A stretch of 64,000 bases of DNA, from NCBI GenBank assembly GCA_017467405.1, contig JAFTSH010000001.1, positions 727,542 through 791,541 of the forward strand, given 5' to 3'. A program made the translations under genes and the position numbers. Below the pieces are notes generated by a model that saw nothing but the letters and a program-made list of their open reading frames with translations, did not search any database and was not told the origin of the DNA. Positions 25,995-34,742 of this stretch are shown here, piece after piece (within the stretch, counting starts at the first letter, position 1; the number at the start of each line of letters is the position of its first letter). The DNA is from Clostridia bacterium (lineage in GTDB: Bacteria > Bacillota > Clostridia > Oscillospirales > Acutalibacteraceae).

Positions 25995-26735
25995 ATGAAA
26001 ATTTTGATAATGTCGGATTGTCACGCGAACGTTGACGCGCTTAATGCCGTATGGGCAAAGGAAGGCGACTGTGATTACATAGTTTTCGCAGGAGATATGG
26101 TTGACTATGGCTTTAATCCTCGTGAGTCCGTGCAGTGGTTTATGGAGCGAAAGGACAAGCTTTTTGCCGTAAGAGGAAACCACGACGGATATATTATCGA
26201 AGGAAGACATACCAACAAAGGGCCTTATGAACATCCGAGAAATTTTCAGGAGCTGATGTATTCACAGCTTACTGACGTTGAGTACGATTTCTTGGAGTCA
26301 CTGCCTTTTGAACGTACGTTTACCATAGGTGATATCGATTTCTATATTTGCCATATGACCAGTGAACTGTCGGATATTAAGCCGTACGCCGAGTTGCAGA
26401 TATCACAGTGGAACACCCGCGCTTTGTCGATGGAGCGGTTTGCAACAAAATTTCCCGAGGCGTCTTCGCCCAAAAGATGTATCGTATACGGCCATACTCA
26501 TATACAGTGGATTGCGTCTGCGGGTCCAAACAGCTACGTAATGAATCCCGGAAGCCTTTCTTATCATTTCGGTAGCTTTGAGCCTGTGCGTTGCTCGGAT
26601 TATATCGTGTATGAGGACGGAAATTTCGGTCTGAGGCACCTCGATTTTGATACCGAGCATCTTTACAAAAGGGCAGAGGAGTTTGAGGATCCCGAGGCAG
26701 CGCGACTTGCCCGCGCTTTCTTCCGTAAGGTTTGA
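25995..26735 (+). CDS. Metallophosphoesterase, YfcE/MJ0936-like
   Basis: A 246-aa calcineurin-like phosphoesterase. The metal-binding blocks are in order: SDCHAN (residues 7-12, DxH), GDMVD (about 35-39), GNHD (about 61-64), and YGHTH near residue 170. FNPRESVQWF precedes the second block. The family cleaves phosphodiesters or phosphoproteins; the substrate is unknown. Good SD site GAGGTG. Confidence 0.88.
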   Translation: MKILIMSDCHANVDALNAVWAKEGDCDYIVFAGDMVDYGFNPRESVQWFMERKDKLFAVRGNHDGYIIEGRHTNKGPYEHPRNFQELMYSQLTDVEYDFLESLPFERTFTIGDIDFYICHMTSELSDIKPYAELQISQWNTRALSMERFATKFPEASSPKRCIVYGHTHIQWIASAGPNSYVMNPGSLSYHFGSFEPVRCSDYIVYEDGNFGLRHLDFDTEHLYKRAEEFEDPEAARLARAFFRKV

Positions 26736-26754
26736 TTGAAAGGTAGTACGCAAT

Positions 26755-27210
26755 ATGAATTACTCAACTAAAGCAAAGGAATTGTTTCTTTCGGGACACA
26801 ACTGTGCACAGGCTGTTTTTCTTGCTTTCAGCGATCTTACCGGACTTGATGAAACCGCTTCGCTTCGCCTCTCGGCCTCGTTTGGTGGCGGAATGGGAAA
26901 GCTGCGCGAGGTGTGCGGGGCAGTCAGTGGTATGTTTATGGTAGCCGGCCTTTTATACGGACCTGACGATCCAACCGATCAGTCGGCTAAATCCGAACAC
27001 TACGCCAGGATACAATATCTTGCTTCAAAGTTCAGAGAAAATAACGGTAGTATAATTTGCCGTGATCTCCTTGGCTTGAGCAAACCCGACGGATGCGTAC
27101 CGTCGGTGAGAACGAATGAATATTACAGCAAGCGTCCTTGTGCCGATCTTGTTTCGGATGCAGCGGAAATTCTTGAAAAATATATTTTTGAAAATCCGCC
27201 TAAGCATTAA
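26755..27210 (+). CDS. C_GCAxxG_C_C family redox protein
   Basis: A 151-aa small protein with the family Cys pattern: NCAQAVF, then FGGGMGKLREVCGAVSGMFM, ICRDLLG and RPCADLV. The motif suggests binding of a metal or redox cofactor; function is not established. It follows the phosphoesterase by 19 bp and probably shares its transcript. Confidence 0.88.
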   Translation: MNYSTKAKELFLSGHNCAQAVFLAFSDLTGLDETASLRLSASFGGGMGKLREVCGAVSGMFMVAGLLYGPDDPTDQSAKSEHYARIQYLASKFRENNGSIICRDLLGLSKPDGCVPSVRTNEYYSKRPCADLVSDAAEILEKYIFENPPKH

Positions 27211-27330
27211 AACGCCTTATATTTATATCCGAAACTGATTTTTACCGTAAGAGTTTCAAAAAAGAATATCACTGCTTTGAGTTCAAATTAAAACTTTTTA
27301 GAAAAAGATAAAAAAATCTCAACTTTAGTG

Positions 27331-27359
27331 TTGACAAACGCAACGGTTTTTGCTATAAT
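27331..27359 (+). promoter_or_regulatory. Consensus SigA promoter of tRNA-Leu
   Basis: TTGACA (27331-27336) and TATAAT (27354-27359) with a 17-bp spacer, 13 bp before the tRNA. Confidence 0.85.
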
Positions 27360-27372
27360 CACACTTGCGCTT

Positions 27373-27456
27373 GCGAGGGTGGCGGAATAGGCAGACGCGC
27401 ACGTTTGAGGGGCGTGTGTCTTAGACATACGGGTTCAAGTCCCGTTCCTCGCACCA
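27373..27456 (+). tRNA. tRNA-Leu (anticodon GAG)
   Basis: The acceptor arm GCGAGGG pairs with TCCTCGC before A-CCA, which is encoded. The anticodon loop TTGAGGG gives GAG, reading CUC/CUU leucine codons. A long variable arm and the GGTTCAAGTCC T-arm fit a class II leucine tRNA. Confidence 0.95.
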
Positions 27457-27457
27457 A

Positions 27458-27494
27458 AACAACCTTTGTCCATCGGACAAAGGTTGTTTCTTTA
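27458..27494 (+). terminator. Terminator after tRNA-Leu
   Basis: AACAACCTTTGTCC and GGACAAAGGTTGTT form a 14-bp stem with a 3-nt loop, followed by TTTC. Confidence 0.85.
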
Positions 27495-27512
27495 TCTGAA
27501 AATTGATTAAAT

Positions 27513-27548
27513 AAACAGCCATAGGACTTGAAATTCCGGTGGCTGTTT
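27513..27548. repeat. Palindromic hairpin of the GCCAT-GGA/TTCC-GTGGC family
   Basis: AAACAGCCATAGGA and TTCCGGTGGCTGTTT pair across a short loop. Similar cores occur at 58729-58757 and 59725-59758. The remaining bases of the 27211-27626 gap hold the tRNA unit and nothing else I can name. Confidence 0.5.
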
Positions 27549-27626
27549 AAAATTATTTGAACCTTTTTGACACGAAAAGCAACATTATATATGAAACCGG
27601 TTTTAATTCAGAGAAAGGAGGCACGT

Positions 27627-28904
27627 ATGGAACGAGAATGCTTTGAAAAGCTTTTGGTAAGTTGCAGGGTAGTTGTTGAGAGATATATCAACTACCGTAT
27701 GCCCAGCCGATTCGATGCGGACGACGTTATACAGGAAACTTATTTTGTTGCGTATAAAAACTTTGATAAATTAAAAAACGTTGATTTGTTTAAGTCGTGG
27801 CTGTTGTCAATTGCAAGAAATCAGTGTAATCTCTGGTACAGAAAGCACTATCGTGATGAATCTGAATTCTTGGACAAAATATACGATTATTTTGAGTCCG
27901 AAACGCTTTTAACAGAAGACGATATTTGCGGTATGTTGAACAGATTGCCATTTGAAACAGCACAGCTTTTTAAGATGGTTATGAGCGGCTATAAGCAAAG
28001 TGAAATTGCCGAACATTTTGGCATACCGATCGGTACGGTTAAAAGCAGAATATATAATGTGCGAAAACAGTTCCGATCATTATGTGCACCCGAAGAAATT
28101 TTAATGTTTATGAAAGGAAGAAAAATTATGCAAAAGAAGGATCACACTCATGGTTTCCCGATGGAAATGCCGCATCTGGTCATTAAAGAGAGCAATCGCC
28201 CGTTTGTTGAAATAAAGTTCGCCGATGAGTCGTTCATCATTCCGAAGATCGGAAACAAAAATTCCGAAGGCACATATCGGTATCCTGATAAGAAATTAGC
28301 GTTAGTGTCAACCTGCTATGTTCCCAAAGCCGCTGTTATACACGAGGCTGCCGGTGTAAAAGTTTGCAGAGAGACTTATAACGTAAAAGCGAACAGATTG
28401 TACAAAAACGAATGTGTTTGGTTTTCGCAACTGACGGATGAATATATCCGCGATCTCGGAACAATAGTTTGTGATTCGGAAGCAGATGACGATTTCCCCA
28501 CTGAAATCCATACTTTTTTGGAAGAGGATTACGACGTAATCGTCAACGGAAACGACAGGGTTCACGGAAGACCGTTACTGATCAGAGAAAACCCGCCAAA
28601 AGTAAATGAAGACGGAAGCGTTTGCATCGATGAATATAATATCAGATACACGTTTGGGATGTATGACGTAACCATCGGAGCGCGGACCTTTGAAACGTTG
28701 AGATACCTTCTTCTTCAGAATCCCGACCTTGTTACCGAAAATTACGTAGATATTACCGGAAGACTTGTTTTGCTGCGGTGGTATGAATCGGCTGACAGTA
28801 TGGAAAAAGACTGTAACGACGTCAACGACGATACACCTGTCATCAACCTTAACGGAAAGGAGTACGTACTGATAGAGGACAGAATCAGTCAGTACGCATT
28901 ATAA
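27627..28904 (+). CDS. ECF-like sigma factor with long C-terminal extension
   Basis: A 425-aa protein. Residues 1-155 are a sigma-70 family core: region 2 (RFDADDVIQETYFVAYKNFDKLKNVDLFKSWLLSIARN) and region 4 (LPFETAQLFKMVMSGYKQSEIAEHFGIPIGTVKSRIYNVRKQFR). The remaining 260 residues match nothing I recognise. They begin near KGRKIMQKKDHTHGF, where an in-frame ATG (28127) has a GGAAG site before it, so a separate C-terminal polypeptide may also be made. I chose ATG at 27627 because of AAAGGAGG. Upstream TGAACCTTTTTGAC (27558-27571) may be its own ECF promoter. No anti-sigma gene is next to it. Confidence 0.82.
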   Translation: MERECFEKLLVSCRVVVERYINYRMPSRFDADDVIQETYFVAYKNFDKLKNVDLFKSWLLSIARNQCNLWYRKHYRDESEFLDKIYDYFESETLLTEDDICGMLNRLPFETAQLFKMVMSGYKQSEIAEHFGIPIGTVKSRIYNVRKQFRSLCAPEEILMFMKGRKIMQKKDHTHGFPMEMPHLVIKESNRPFVEIKFADESFIIPKIGNKNSEGTYRYPDKKLALVSTCYVPKAAVIHEAAGVKVCRETYNVKANRLYKNECVWFSQLTDEYIRDLGTIVCDSEADDDFPTEIHTFLEEDYDVIVNGNDRVHGRPLLIRENPPKVNEDGSVCIDEYNIRYTFGMYDVTIGARTFETLRYLLLQNPDLVTENYVDITGRLVLLRWYESADSMEKDCNDVNDDTPVINLNGKEYVLIEDRISQYAL

Positions 28905-28905
28905 T

Positions 28906-28934
28906 AAACGCCCCGCATTTCGCGGGGCGTTTTG
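28906..28934. terminator. Bidirectional terminator
   Basis: AAACGCCCCGC and GCGGGGCGTTT form an 11-bp GC-rich stem between the converging sigma and transporter genes. Confidence 0.85.
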
Positions 28935-28947
28935 CTTGTGTCTTATA

Positions 28948-29799
28948 TCAGGGAAGCATTATAAGAGCCATTATTCCGGCAAACGAAATTATTATAGAAA
29001 TTATCTCGCGCTTGCTCGGCTTATTGGGCGTGAAGAAGCAGATTACAGTCGAGAAGATCATTACGCCTCCCGTTATCATGGGATACTGTGCCGAGGCCGG
29101 AAGATGGGCAAGAGCAATGAGCAACAGGTAATTTGCTACTCTGCCGAGCGCACCGTTGCCAAACATATTAAGAGCGGATTTTACGCTGATTTTAATTTTG
29201 GGGCCTCTTGTGAATAAAAGCATAATAGCGGTCATTACGACCGTGACGACAGCGCTGAGAATTGAATATCCCGCATCACTGGTCTTTTCATACGGTGCGG
29301 CTTGAAATATCTTTGCCAACACACCCGACATTCCGTTAAGAACGAATATACCGACGTAATATATAAGCCCGTTTTTGCTTTTGCCGCGTTCGAAGGTGAG
29401 AAATAATGAAACTGCGATTAGTACAAAGCAGACGCATTTCCCAATCGTGAGTGCTTCGTTGAAAAACAGAATGCCTGCAACGAAAGGCAGCGCCATGCCG
29501 CCGAGCATCGCAAAAATCGAGTAGAGTGACAGATTTATCTTTCCGAATGCCTTCATACTGCAAATCGCGTAAAGTAATCCGTTTAACGAACTAACAACGG
29601 ACATCACAAGGGTGAAAAGCGTAAACTCAAATCGGAATTTATTAATTATCAAAAGTAATACAGTGCCTGCTAAACTTGAGCCGATGGTAAATATCAACGA
29701 CGAACGCGTAGAGCTTCCGCATTCTTTTTCAAACTGTTGATTGAACAGAAATTGCATACTGAACATCAAGGATGCTATCGTTATTATTCCGTAATACAA
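28948..29799 (-). CDS. EamA/DMT-family membrane transporter
   Basis: A 283-aa integral membrane protein with about ten hydrophobic helices in two similar halves, the drug/metabolite transporter layout. FNEALTIGKCVCFVLIAVSLFLTF at the middle and PSKREIISIIISFAGIMALIML at the end are the paired EamA repeat ends. The substrate is unknown. The start is TTG at 29799, preceded by GGAAGGTGA. Confidence 0.8.
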   Translation of the reverse strand: MYYGIITIASLMFSMQFLFNQQFEKECGSSTRSSLIFTIGSSLAGTVLLLIINKFRFEFTLFTLVMSVVSSLNGLLYAICSMKAFGKINLSLYSIFAMLGGMALPFVAGILFFNEALTIGKCVCFVLIAVSLFLTFERGKSKNGLIYYVGIFVLNGMSGVLAKIFQAAPYEKTSDAGYSILSAVVTVVMTAIMLLFTRGPKIKISVKSALNMFGNGALGRVANYLLLIALAHLPASAQYPMITGGVMIFSTVICFFTPNKPSKREIISIIISFAGIMALIMLP

Positions 29800-29991
29800 A
29801 AAATCACCTTCCTGGCGGATATTATATAATAACTTTAGCCATAATTTAATGGTATTTTTCTATTAAATTATGTGAATTGGTTTTGTTTTGGGACTTTTTA
29901 AAGATTAATTTTGCATTAAATTATTTTTTCGGTTTCGCTTGCGTTGTTTTAACAAAGCAGATGTGTGCAAAATATAAGCGGGGGCGATGAA

Positions 29992-31596
29992 ATGAAAAAC
30001 CGCTTAAGAATAGTGTCCATCATACTTACTTGGTGCTTTTTGTTATCGATAGTTCGAATAATGCACATAATGACCGAGCCAAAGTACGCAGACGCAGAGG
30101 CATCACAGAGTTATGCAACGGTTGAGGTGGCCAAAAGCAGGGGTACGGTGTATGACGTTAATATGAAGCCGCTTACTAACACGACGTTCGGATACAGAGC
30201 CGCAGTGGTGGCCTCGCCTGAGGTGGTCACGCGCCTTTCGGAAATACTTGATGCAACGGGATTTGATGAGATAATGTCTATACTGAAGAAGGGGAAGCCA
30301 ACCGTTGTTTCAACCAAATCATACTTTGAAGCAGAGGGAGCATACGTGCACGAGTACTACGACTATTATTCTGCGGGAACCGTTCTTTCGCCGCATATGC
30401 TGGGCTATCTTGACAGCGAGGGACACGGAGTTTGCGGTATCGAAAAGGCATTTGACGACCTGCTTTTTCCGAAAGGGGCATTAAAGGTTTCGTTTTGTCT
30501 CGACGCAAGAGGAACGGCTCTTGCGGGAATAGATCCGATCGTGACGGGTGAAGATGAATACAGCGTTACTGCGGGTGTTGTTACTACCCTCGATAAAACG
30601 GTTCAGCAGGTTGTTGAGGAAACGGCAGCTGCAATGCTTTCAAAAGGATCGGTAGTGGTGCTTGATGTGGGAAACGGCGAAATAAGGGCAAGCTGCAGCG
30701 TACCGTCGTTTTCCGTGACTAACGTTGGCGCGAGTCTCGGCTCGGATAATTCTCCGCTTGTAAACCGTTCTTTGGCGGCTTATAACGTCGGCTCGGTTTT
30801 CAAACTTTGCACAGCTGCCGCTGCGCTCGACTGCGGTATATCTGCATCGTGTGAATATACCTGTAAAGGATACGTTGATATCGGTGATACGCGTTATTGG
30901 TGTAATAATAAGACGGGACACGGCGTTCTCGATATGGATGGAGCTCTTCGTCGTTCCTGCAATACCTATTTTATAAAACTTGCTATGGATACCGGTGCCG
31001 GTAACGTATATACAACGGCTAAATCGTTTGGATTTGGCAGTAAGACAGAGTTGTGTGCAGGTGTTGTCGGCATCGCCGGAAACATGCCGGAGCTTCCCGA
31101 ACTGCTTTCAAATAACGGAGCACTTGCGAATTTCGCCTTCGGTCAGGGAGAATTGTTGGCAACTCCTCTACAGGTGGCTTCAATGGTTGCCGCGATTTCG
31201 TGCGGCGGACTTTTGACACAGCCTTCGCTGATAAAAGGTACGGTAAACAGAGAAGGAGACGTAACTGCTTATTCAACGAATCGAACGGTCAGGGTTATAA
31301 AAAAATCAAGCGCGGAGCTTCTTAAAAGCATGATGGTCTCCGTGGTCACGGAAGGAACGGGAAAAAACGCTGCTGTGGAAGGAGTGACGATCGGAGGAAA
31401 AACCGCGACAGCGGAGACGGGGTGGTACGTCGACGGCGCCGAAATAACACAAGCCTGGTTTGCGGGCTTTTTCCCCGCTGAAGCACCAAGGTACGCAGTG
31501 GCGGTTCTTGCGGAAGGTGGTAGTTCAGGTGCGGCAAGCGCGGCGCCCGTTCTTGCGGCAATAGTGCAGAGATTGCGTGAAAAAGAATATATTTAG
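29992..31596 (+). CDS. Class B penicillin-binding protein (transpeptidase)
   Basis: A 534-aa protein with an N-terminal membrane anchor (residues 5-25), a class B dimerisation domain (RGTVYDVNMKPLTNT) and a transpeptidase domain. The catalytic motifs are SVFK (SxxK, residues about 267-270), SCN (SxN, about 321-323) and, in place of KTG, KTA in GGKTATAETG (about 470). It cross-links peptidoglycan; PbpA, SpoVD or FtsI roles cannot be separated, since there is no PASTA domain and no mreBCD or mra neighbours. The ATG at 29992 lies after GGGGGCGATGA. Confidence 0.9.
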   Translation: MKNRLRIVSIILTWCFLLSIVRIMHIMTEPKYADAEASQSYATVEVAKSRGTVYDVNMKPLTNTTFGYRAAVVASPEVVTRLSEILDATGFDEIMSILKKGKPTVVSTKSYFEAEGAYVHEYYDYYSAGTVLSPHMLGYLDSEGHGVCGIEKAFDDLLFPKGALKVSFCLDARGTALAGIDPIVTGEDEYSVTAGVVTTLDKTVQQVVEETAAAMLSKGSVVVLDVGNGEIRASCSVPSFSVTNVGASLGSDNSPLVNRSLAAYNVGSVFKLCTAAAALDCGISASCEYTCKGYVDIGDTRYWCNNKTGHGVLDMDGALRRSCNTYFIKLAMDTGAGNVYTTAKSFGFGSKTELCAGVVGIAGNMPELPELLSNNGALANFAFGQGELLATPLQVASMVAAISCGGLLTQPSLIKGTVNREGDVTAYSTNRTVRVIKKSSAELLKSMMVSVVTEGTGKNAAVEGVTIGGKTATAETGWYVDGAEITQAWFAGFFPAEAPRYAVAVLAEGGSSGAASAAPVLAAIVQRLREKEYI

Positions 31597-31641
31597 ATTG
31601 TAATACGGCTTTTTATGTGTTAAAATCACCTTGGTGATTAA

Positions 31642-33546
31642 ATGCTGTTATTTGCAGAAAACGTTTCAAAGTATTTCGGAGAACGCACGCTTTTCAGCGG
31701 TGTTGATCTTCGCATAGAAGACAAGGATGCAATCGGGCTCATCGGTACCAACGGTGTCGGTAAAACCACCTTGTTCAGAATACTTTCAGGAGAGGATACC
31801 GATTACAAAGGCATCGTGTCGCGAGCACGGGGCCTCAAAATCGGTTATACGAGTCAGCATGTCGCTAAAAGTGATACCGTTACAGCCTACGAGCATACTC
31901 TGAGTGTTTTCGCAGATCTTATTGAGATTGAAAATAAAATCGACGAATTGGCAAGGATGATGGAATACGATCATAGCAACGAAACGATTAATCGCTTTAA
32001 CGTTTTGAGTGAACGTTTTGAACGTGAAGGCGGCTTAACGTTCCGCTCCAGAGCCCGCTCGGCTCTTCTCGGCCTTGGTTTTTCGGACGATGAACTAAGT
32101 AAACCCCTTTCTGCACTCAGTGGCGGACAAAAATCCAAGATAAGCCTTGCAAGGCTTCTTGTTTCGGGCGCAGATCTTCTCTTTCTCGATGAACCTACAA
32201 ACCATCTTGACGTCAAATCGGCCACTTGGTTGGAAGAGTATCTGCTCTCTTTTCAGGGGGCTTACGTCGTTATTTCACACGACAGATATTTTCTCGATAA
32301 GGTTACGAATAAGACCGTAGAAATTGAGCACGGTACCGTGAAGATTTATACAGGCGGGTACACGGTGTACCAACAGAAAAAGCGTGAAGAACTCGAGAAC
32401 GAAAAGAAGCACTACGCAGAAACCGTAAAGGAAATAAAGCGTATAGAAGGTATTATTGAACAGCAAAGACAGTGGTCACAGGAGCGTAATTATATAACCA
32501 TTGCGCACAAGCAAAAATCTATTGATCGTCTCGAAAACGGACTTGTTCGTCCAGAGGAAGAGGAAAGGGGAGTGACCTTCAGATTTCCTGTAAAGTACTC
32601 CGGAGCACAGGAGGTATTGACCGTCAGAGGACTTAGCTGCGCATTTGGAAGCAATGTGTTGTTTTCTGATGCGGCCCTGACTCTGATGAAGGGGGATCGG
32701 GCTTTCTTGCTCGGCGCGAACGGATGTGGAAAGACTTCGCTTTTTAAAACCCTCATAGGCGAATATTCAAACGAGGGATATATTCGTTTCGGAGCCGGAA
32801 TTACGGTAGGATACTTTGATCAGATACAGGACGGTCTCCATTTTGATAAGGACGTGCTGCATGAGCTCTGGGATGAATACCCAAATATGAGCGAGACCGA
32901 GGCAAGGACGTATCTCGGCGGTTTTCTTTTCAAAGGTCAGGACGTATTCAAGTCGGTAGCCGATCTGAGCGGCGGAGAGAGAGCAAGACTTGCCATTCTG
33001 AAGATTATGCTCTCGGGTGCAAATCTGCTTTTGCTTGATGAGCCGACGAATCATCTTGATATAAAATCCAAGGAAGCGCTCGAAACCGCACTTGAATCTT
33101 ACGAGGGAACCCTTCTGATGATTTCCCACGACAGGTATTTTATAAACAAGCTGTCTACAAAGGTTTACGAGATAAATCGCAGGGGCATAACGGGGTTCAA
33201 CGGAAACTACAACGATTACCTTGAAAAGCGCGTACCCGATGAAGAGCCGAAAAAGGCGGAAAAGACTCCCGGTGTCGGAGCTGTCAGTTATCGGGAACGT
33301 AAGGAAAGGGAGTCGCGCATAAAGAAATTAAAAGGGAAAATATCAAGAGATGAGGCTGCGGTGGACGCGGTGTCAGCTCGTATTGAGGAATTAAGGAGCA
33401 GGCTTTTGCTTGACGACGTTATGGCAGATTATCTGAAAATTTCTCAGATAAACACGGAACTGGAAAAAGCAGAGGCGGAGTTGGAAAGCAAAATGTCGGA
33501 GTGGGAAAACGATACGCTTGAGCTTTCTGAGATGCAAAGCGAATAA
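31642..33546 (+). CDS. ABC-F family ATPase (Uup/YdiF type)
   Basis: A 634-aa soluble protein with two ATPase domains and no membrane segment. The first has GTNGVGKTT, LSGGQKSKISLARLL and LLFLDEPTNHLD; the second GANGCGKTS, LSGGERARLAILKIM and LLLLDEPTNHLD. Between them lies the charged linker typical of ABC-F (about residues 240-310), which enters the ribosome P/E site region in known members. The tail (535-630) is a helical coiled-coil like that of Uup/YdiF. Translation-factor or antibiotic-protection roles are possible; the sequence alone does not decide. Confidence 0.92.
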   Translation: MLLFAENVSKYFGERTLFSGVDLRIEDKDAIGLIGTNGVGKTTLFRILSGEDTDYKGIVSRARGLKIGYTSQHVAKSDTVTAYEHTLSVFADLIEIENKIDELARMMEYDHSNETINRFNVLSERFEREGGLTFRSRARSALLGLGFSDDELSKPLSALSGGQKSKISLARLLVSGADLLFLDEPTNHLDVKSATWLEEYLLSFQGAYVVISHDRYFLDKVTNKTVEIEHGTVKIYTGGYTVYQQKKREELENEKKHYAETVKEIKRIEGIIEQQRQWSQERNYITIAHKQKSIDRLENGLVRPEEEERGVTFRFPVKYSGAQEVLTVRGLSCAFGSNVLFSDAALTLMKGDRAFLLGANGCGKTSLFKTLIGEYSNEGYIRFGAGITVGYFDQIQDGLHFDKDVLHELWDEYPNMSETEARTYLGGFLFKGQDVFKSVADLSGGERARLAILKIMLSGANLLLLDEPTNHLDIKSKEALETALESYEGTLLMISHDRYFINKLSTKVYEINRRGITGFNGNYNDYLEKRVPDEEPKKAEKTPGVGAVSYRERKERESRIKKLKGKISRDEAAVDAVSARIEELRSRLLLDDVMADYLKISQINTELEKAEAELESKMSEWENDTLELSEMQSE

Positions 33547-33610
33547 TTATTTAATAATCATTGTGTGATTTCTTGGTTTTTACACCGATTTTTACATTTT
33601 GCTACAAAGA

Positions 33611-33640
33611 TTTCACAGTTTGTTAAAAAAACTGTATAAT
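33611..33640 (+). promoter_or_regulatory. Upstream promoter with dyad, sigma gene
   Basis: TTCACA (near 33612-33617) and TATAAT (33635-33640) flank the inverted repeat ACAGTTT-N7-AAACTGT at 33615-33635, which fills the spacer and could be an operator. Confidence 0.45.
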
Positions 33641-33655
33641 TTAATCATTATCCTC

Positions 33656-33684
33656 TTGACTTTGTTAAAAAGTTAAATTATAAT
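33656..33684 (+). promoter_or_regulatory. SigA promoter of the SigH-like gene
   Basis: TTGACT (33656-33661), 17-bp spacer, TATAAT (33679-33684). Confidence 0.75.
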
Positions 33685-33705
33685 CTTTACATATTGTTGT
33701 GAGGA

Positions 33706-34266
33706 GTGTGCTTTATCGAGTTTAGAAATATTTCTGACGAGGTTCTGGTTGAGAAAGCCGGAATGGGTGGGGAGATTGAGTTTGCCGCCTTGTTTGCAAG
33801 ATATGTATTTCTGATCAAAGCTCGTGCTTCTTTTTACAACACACCTGAGATTGAACAGGAAGATCTTGTTCAGGAGGGAACGATAGGTTTTATGAAGGCC
33901 GTCAAAGGGTTTACGCCCGATGGCGGGGCTTCGTTTCGTACATATGCAGGGCTCTGTATTGACCGCAGTATAATTTCCGCTGTTAAAAAGACTTTGGCCA
34001 AGAAACAGATACCGTTTGCTGCAAGGGTATCTATTGACGATGCAGAGTTTGAGAGTTCGGAAACGCCTGAAACCGTCGTTATTGCGCGGGATGAGATGCG
34101 TAAGCTGTTCTGCAGACTAAACAGCCTTCTTTCCGATTTCGAACGTACGGTTTTTCTTTTGTATGCCGACGGAGTCTGTTACTCGGAAATCGCGGACAAG
34201 CTCGGTGTGTCTGTTAAGTCAGTCGACAATGCTCTTCAGAGAGTTCGCCGCAAAATAAGCAATTGA
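33706..34266 (+). CDS. SigH-like sigma-70 family factor
   Basis: A 186-aa sigma factor. Region 2 is IEQEDLVQEGTIGFMKAVKGFTPDGGASFRTYAGLCIDRSIISAVKK, resembling SigH/Spo0H; region 4 is LSDFERTVFLLYADGVCYSEIADKLGVSVKSVDNALQRVRRKI. The start is awkward. An in-frame TGA at 33700 blocks extension, GTG at 33706 overlaps the GAGGAG site (33701-33706), and the codon at ideal spacing (33715) is ATC. The next ATG would cut region 1.2. SigH drives early sporulation and stationary-phase genes, which fits a spore former, but its usual neighbours (rlmB, rpmG, secE) are not here. Confidence 0.85.
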   Translation: MCFIEFRNISDEVLVEKAGMGGEIEFAALFARYVFLIKARASFYNTPEIEQEDLVQEGTIGFMKAVKGFTPDGGASFRTYAGLCIDRSIISAVKKTLAKKQIPFAARVSIDDAEFESSETPETVVIARDEMRKLFCRLNSLLSDFERTVFLLYADGVCYSEIADKLGVSVKSVDNALQRVRRKISN

Positions 34267-34285
34267 CGGTTTTAGCCGTTATATA

Positions 34286-34348
34286 TGCCCCCGTAGCTCA
34301 AAGAGAGCGTTGGTAACAAAGGTGTCGGTGCAACTCCGTCCAAGGGCA
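34286..34348 (+). other. tRNA-like element, possibly a decayed tRNA
   Basis: The 63-nt stretch starts TGCCCCCGTAGCTCAAAGAG and ends in GGGCA. The ends pair over five bases (TGCCC/GGGCA), GCTC/GAGC forms a D-arm-like stem, and GGTGCAACTCC recalls a T-arm. The anticodon arm does not pair and the D-loop is too short, so it is not a functional tRNA as read. It lies directly upstream of the zinc-ribbon gene and could be its leader structure. Confidence 0.4.
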
Positions 34349-34373
34349 AAAATAATTAAGCGAGGTATAAACA

Positions 34374-34655
34374 ATGTTTGAAGACAAGACACTCGTCTGC
34401 AAAGAGTGCGGCGCTGAATTCGTATTCACCGCCGGTGAGCAGGAGTTCTACGATGCCAAGGGTTTCGTGAATGAGCCGCAGCGCTGCAAGGCCTGCCGCG
34501 ATGCACGTAAGTCTGCTGCCAGACCCCCCAGAGAGATGTTCACTGCCACCTGTGCTGCTTGCGGTAAAGAGGCGACCGTCCCCTTCAAGCCCAGAGAGGA
34601 TCGTCCCATCTACTGCAGCGAATGCTATGCAAAGATGAAGGAACAGCAGGCGTAA
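34374..34655 (+). CDS. Zinc-ribbon domain protein
   Basis: A 93-aa basic protein with two zinc ribbons: CKECGAEFVFTAGEQEFYDAKG...RCKAC (residues 9-40) and CAACGKEATVPFKPREDRPIYCSEC (residues 58-82). Short proteins of this type are common in Clostridia and may bind nucleic acid or the ribosome; function is not established. A strong terminator follows, so it forms a unit on its own or with the sigma gene. Confidence 0.85.
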   Translation: MFEDKTLVCKECGAEFVFTAGEQEFYDAKGFVNEPQRCKACRDARKSAARPPREMFTATCAACGKEATVPFKPREDRPIYCSECYAKMKEQQA

Positions 34656-34671
34656 ATTATATTTGCGTTTC

Positions 34672-34706
34672 GGCCGCACCAATGTAGGTGCGGCCTTCCT
34701 TTTTAT
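34672..34706 (+). terminator. Terminator after the zinc-ribbon gene
   Basis: GGCCGCACC and GGTGCGGCC form a perfect 9-bp stem with a 6-nt loop, followed by TTCCTTTTT. Confidence 0.85.
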
Positions 34707-34742
34707 TATAATATATTTTTTTACACGTTTTTGCGTTTTTTC

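Noticed and set aside
34286..34348. Functional tRNA gene
   Set aside because: The anticodon arm does not pair and the D-loop lacks the conserved GG, so it is listed only as tRNA-like.
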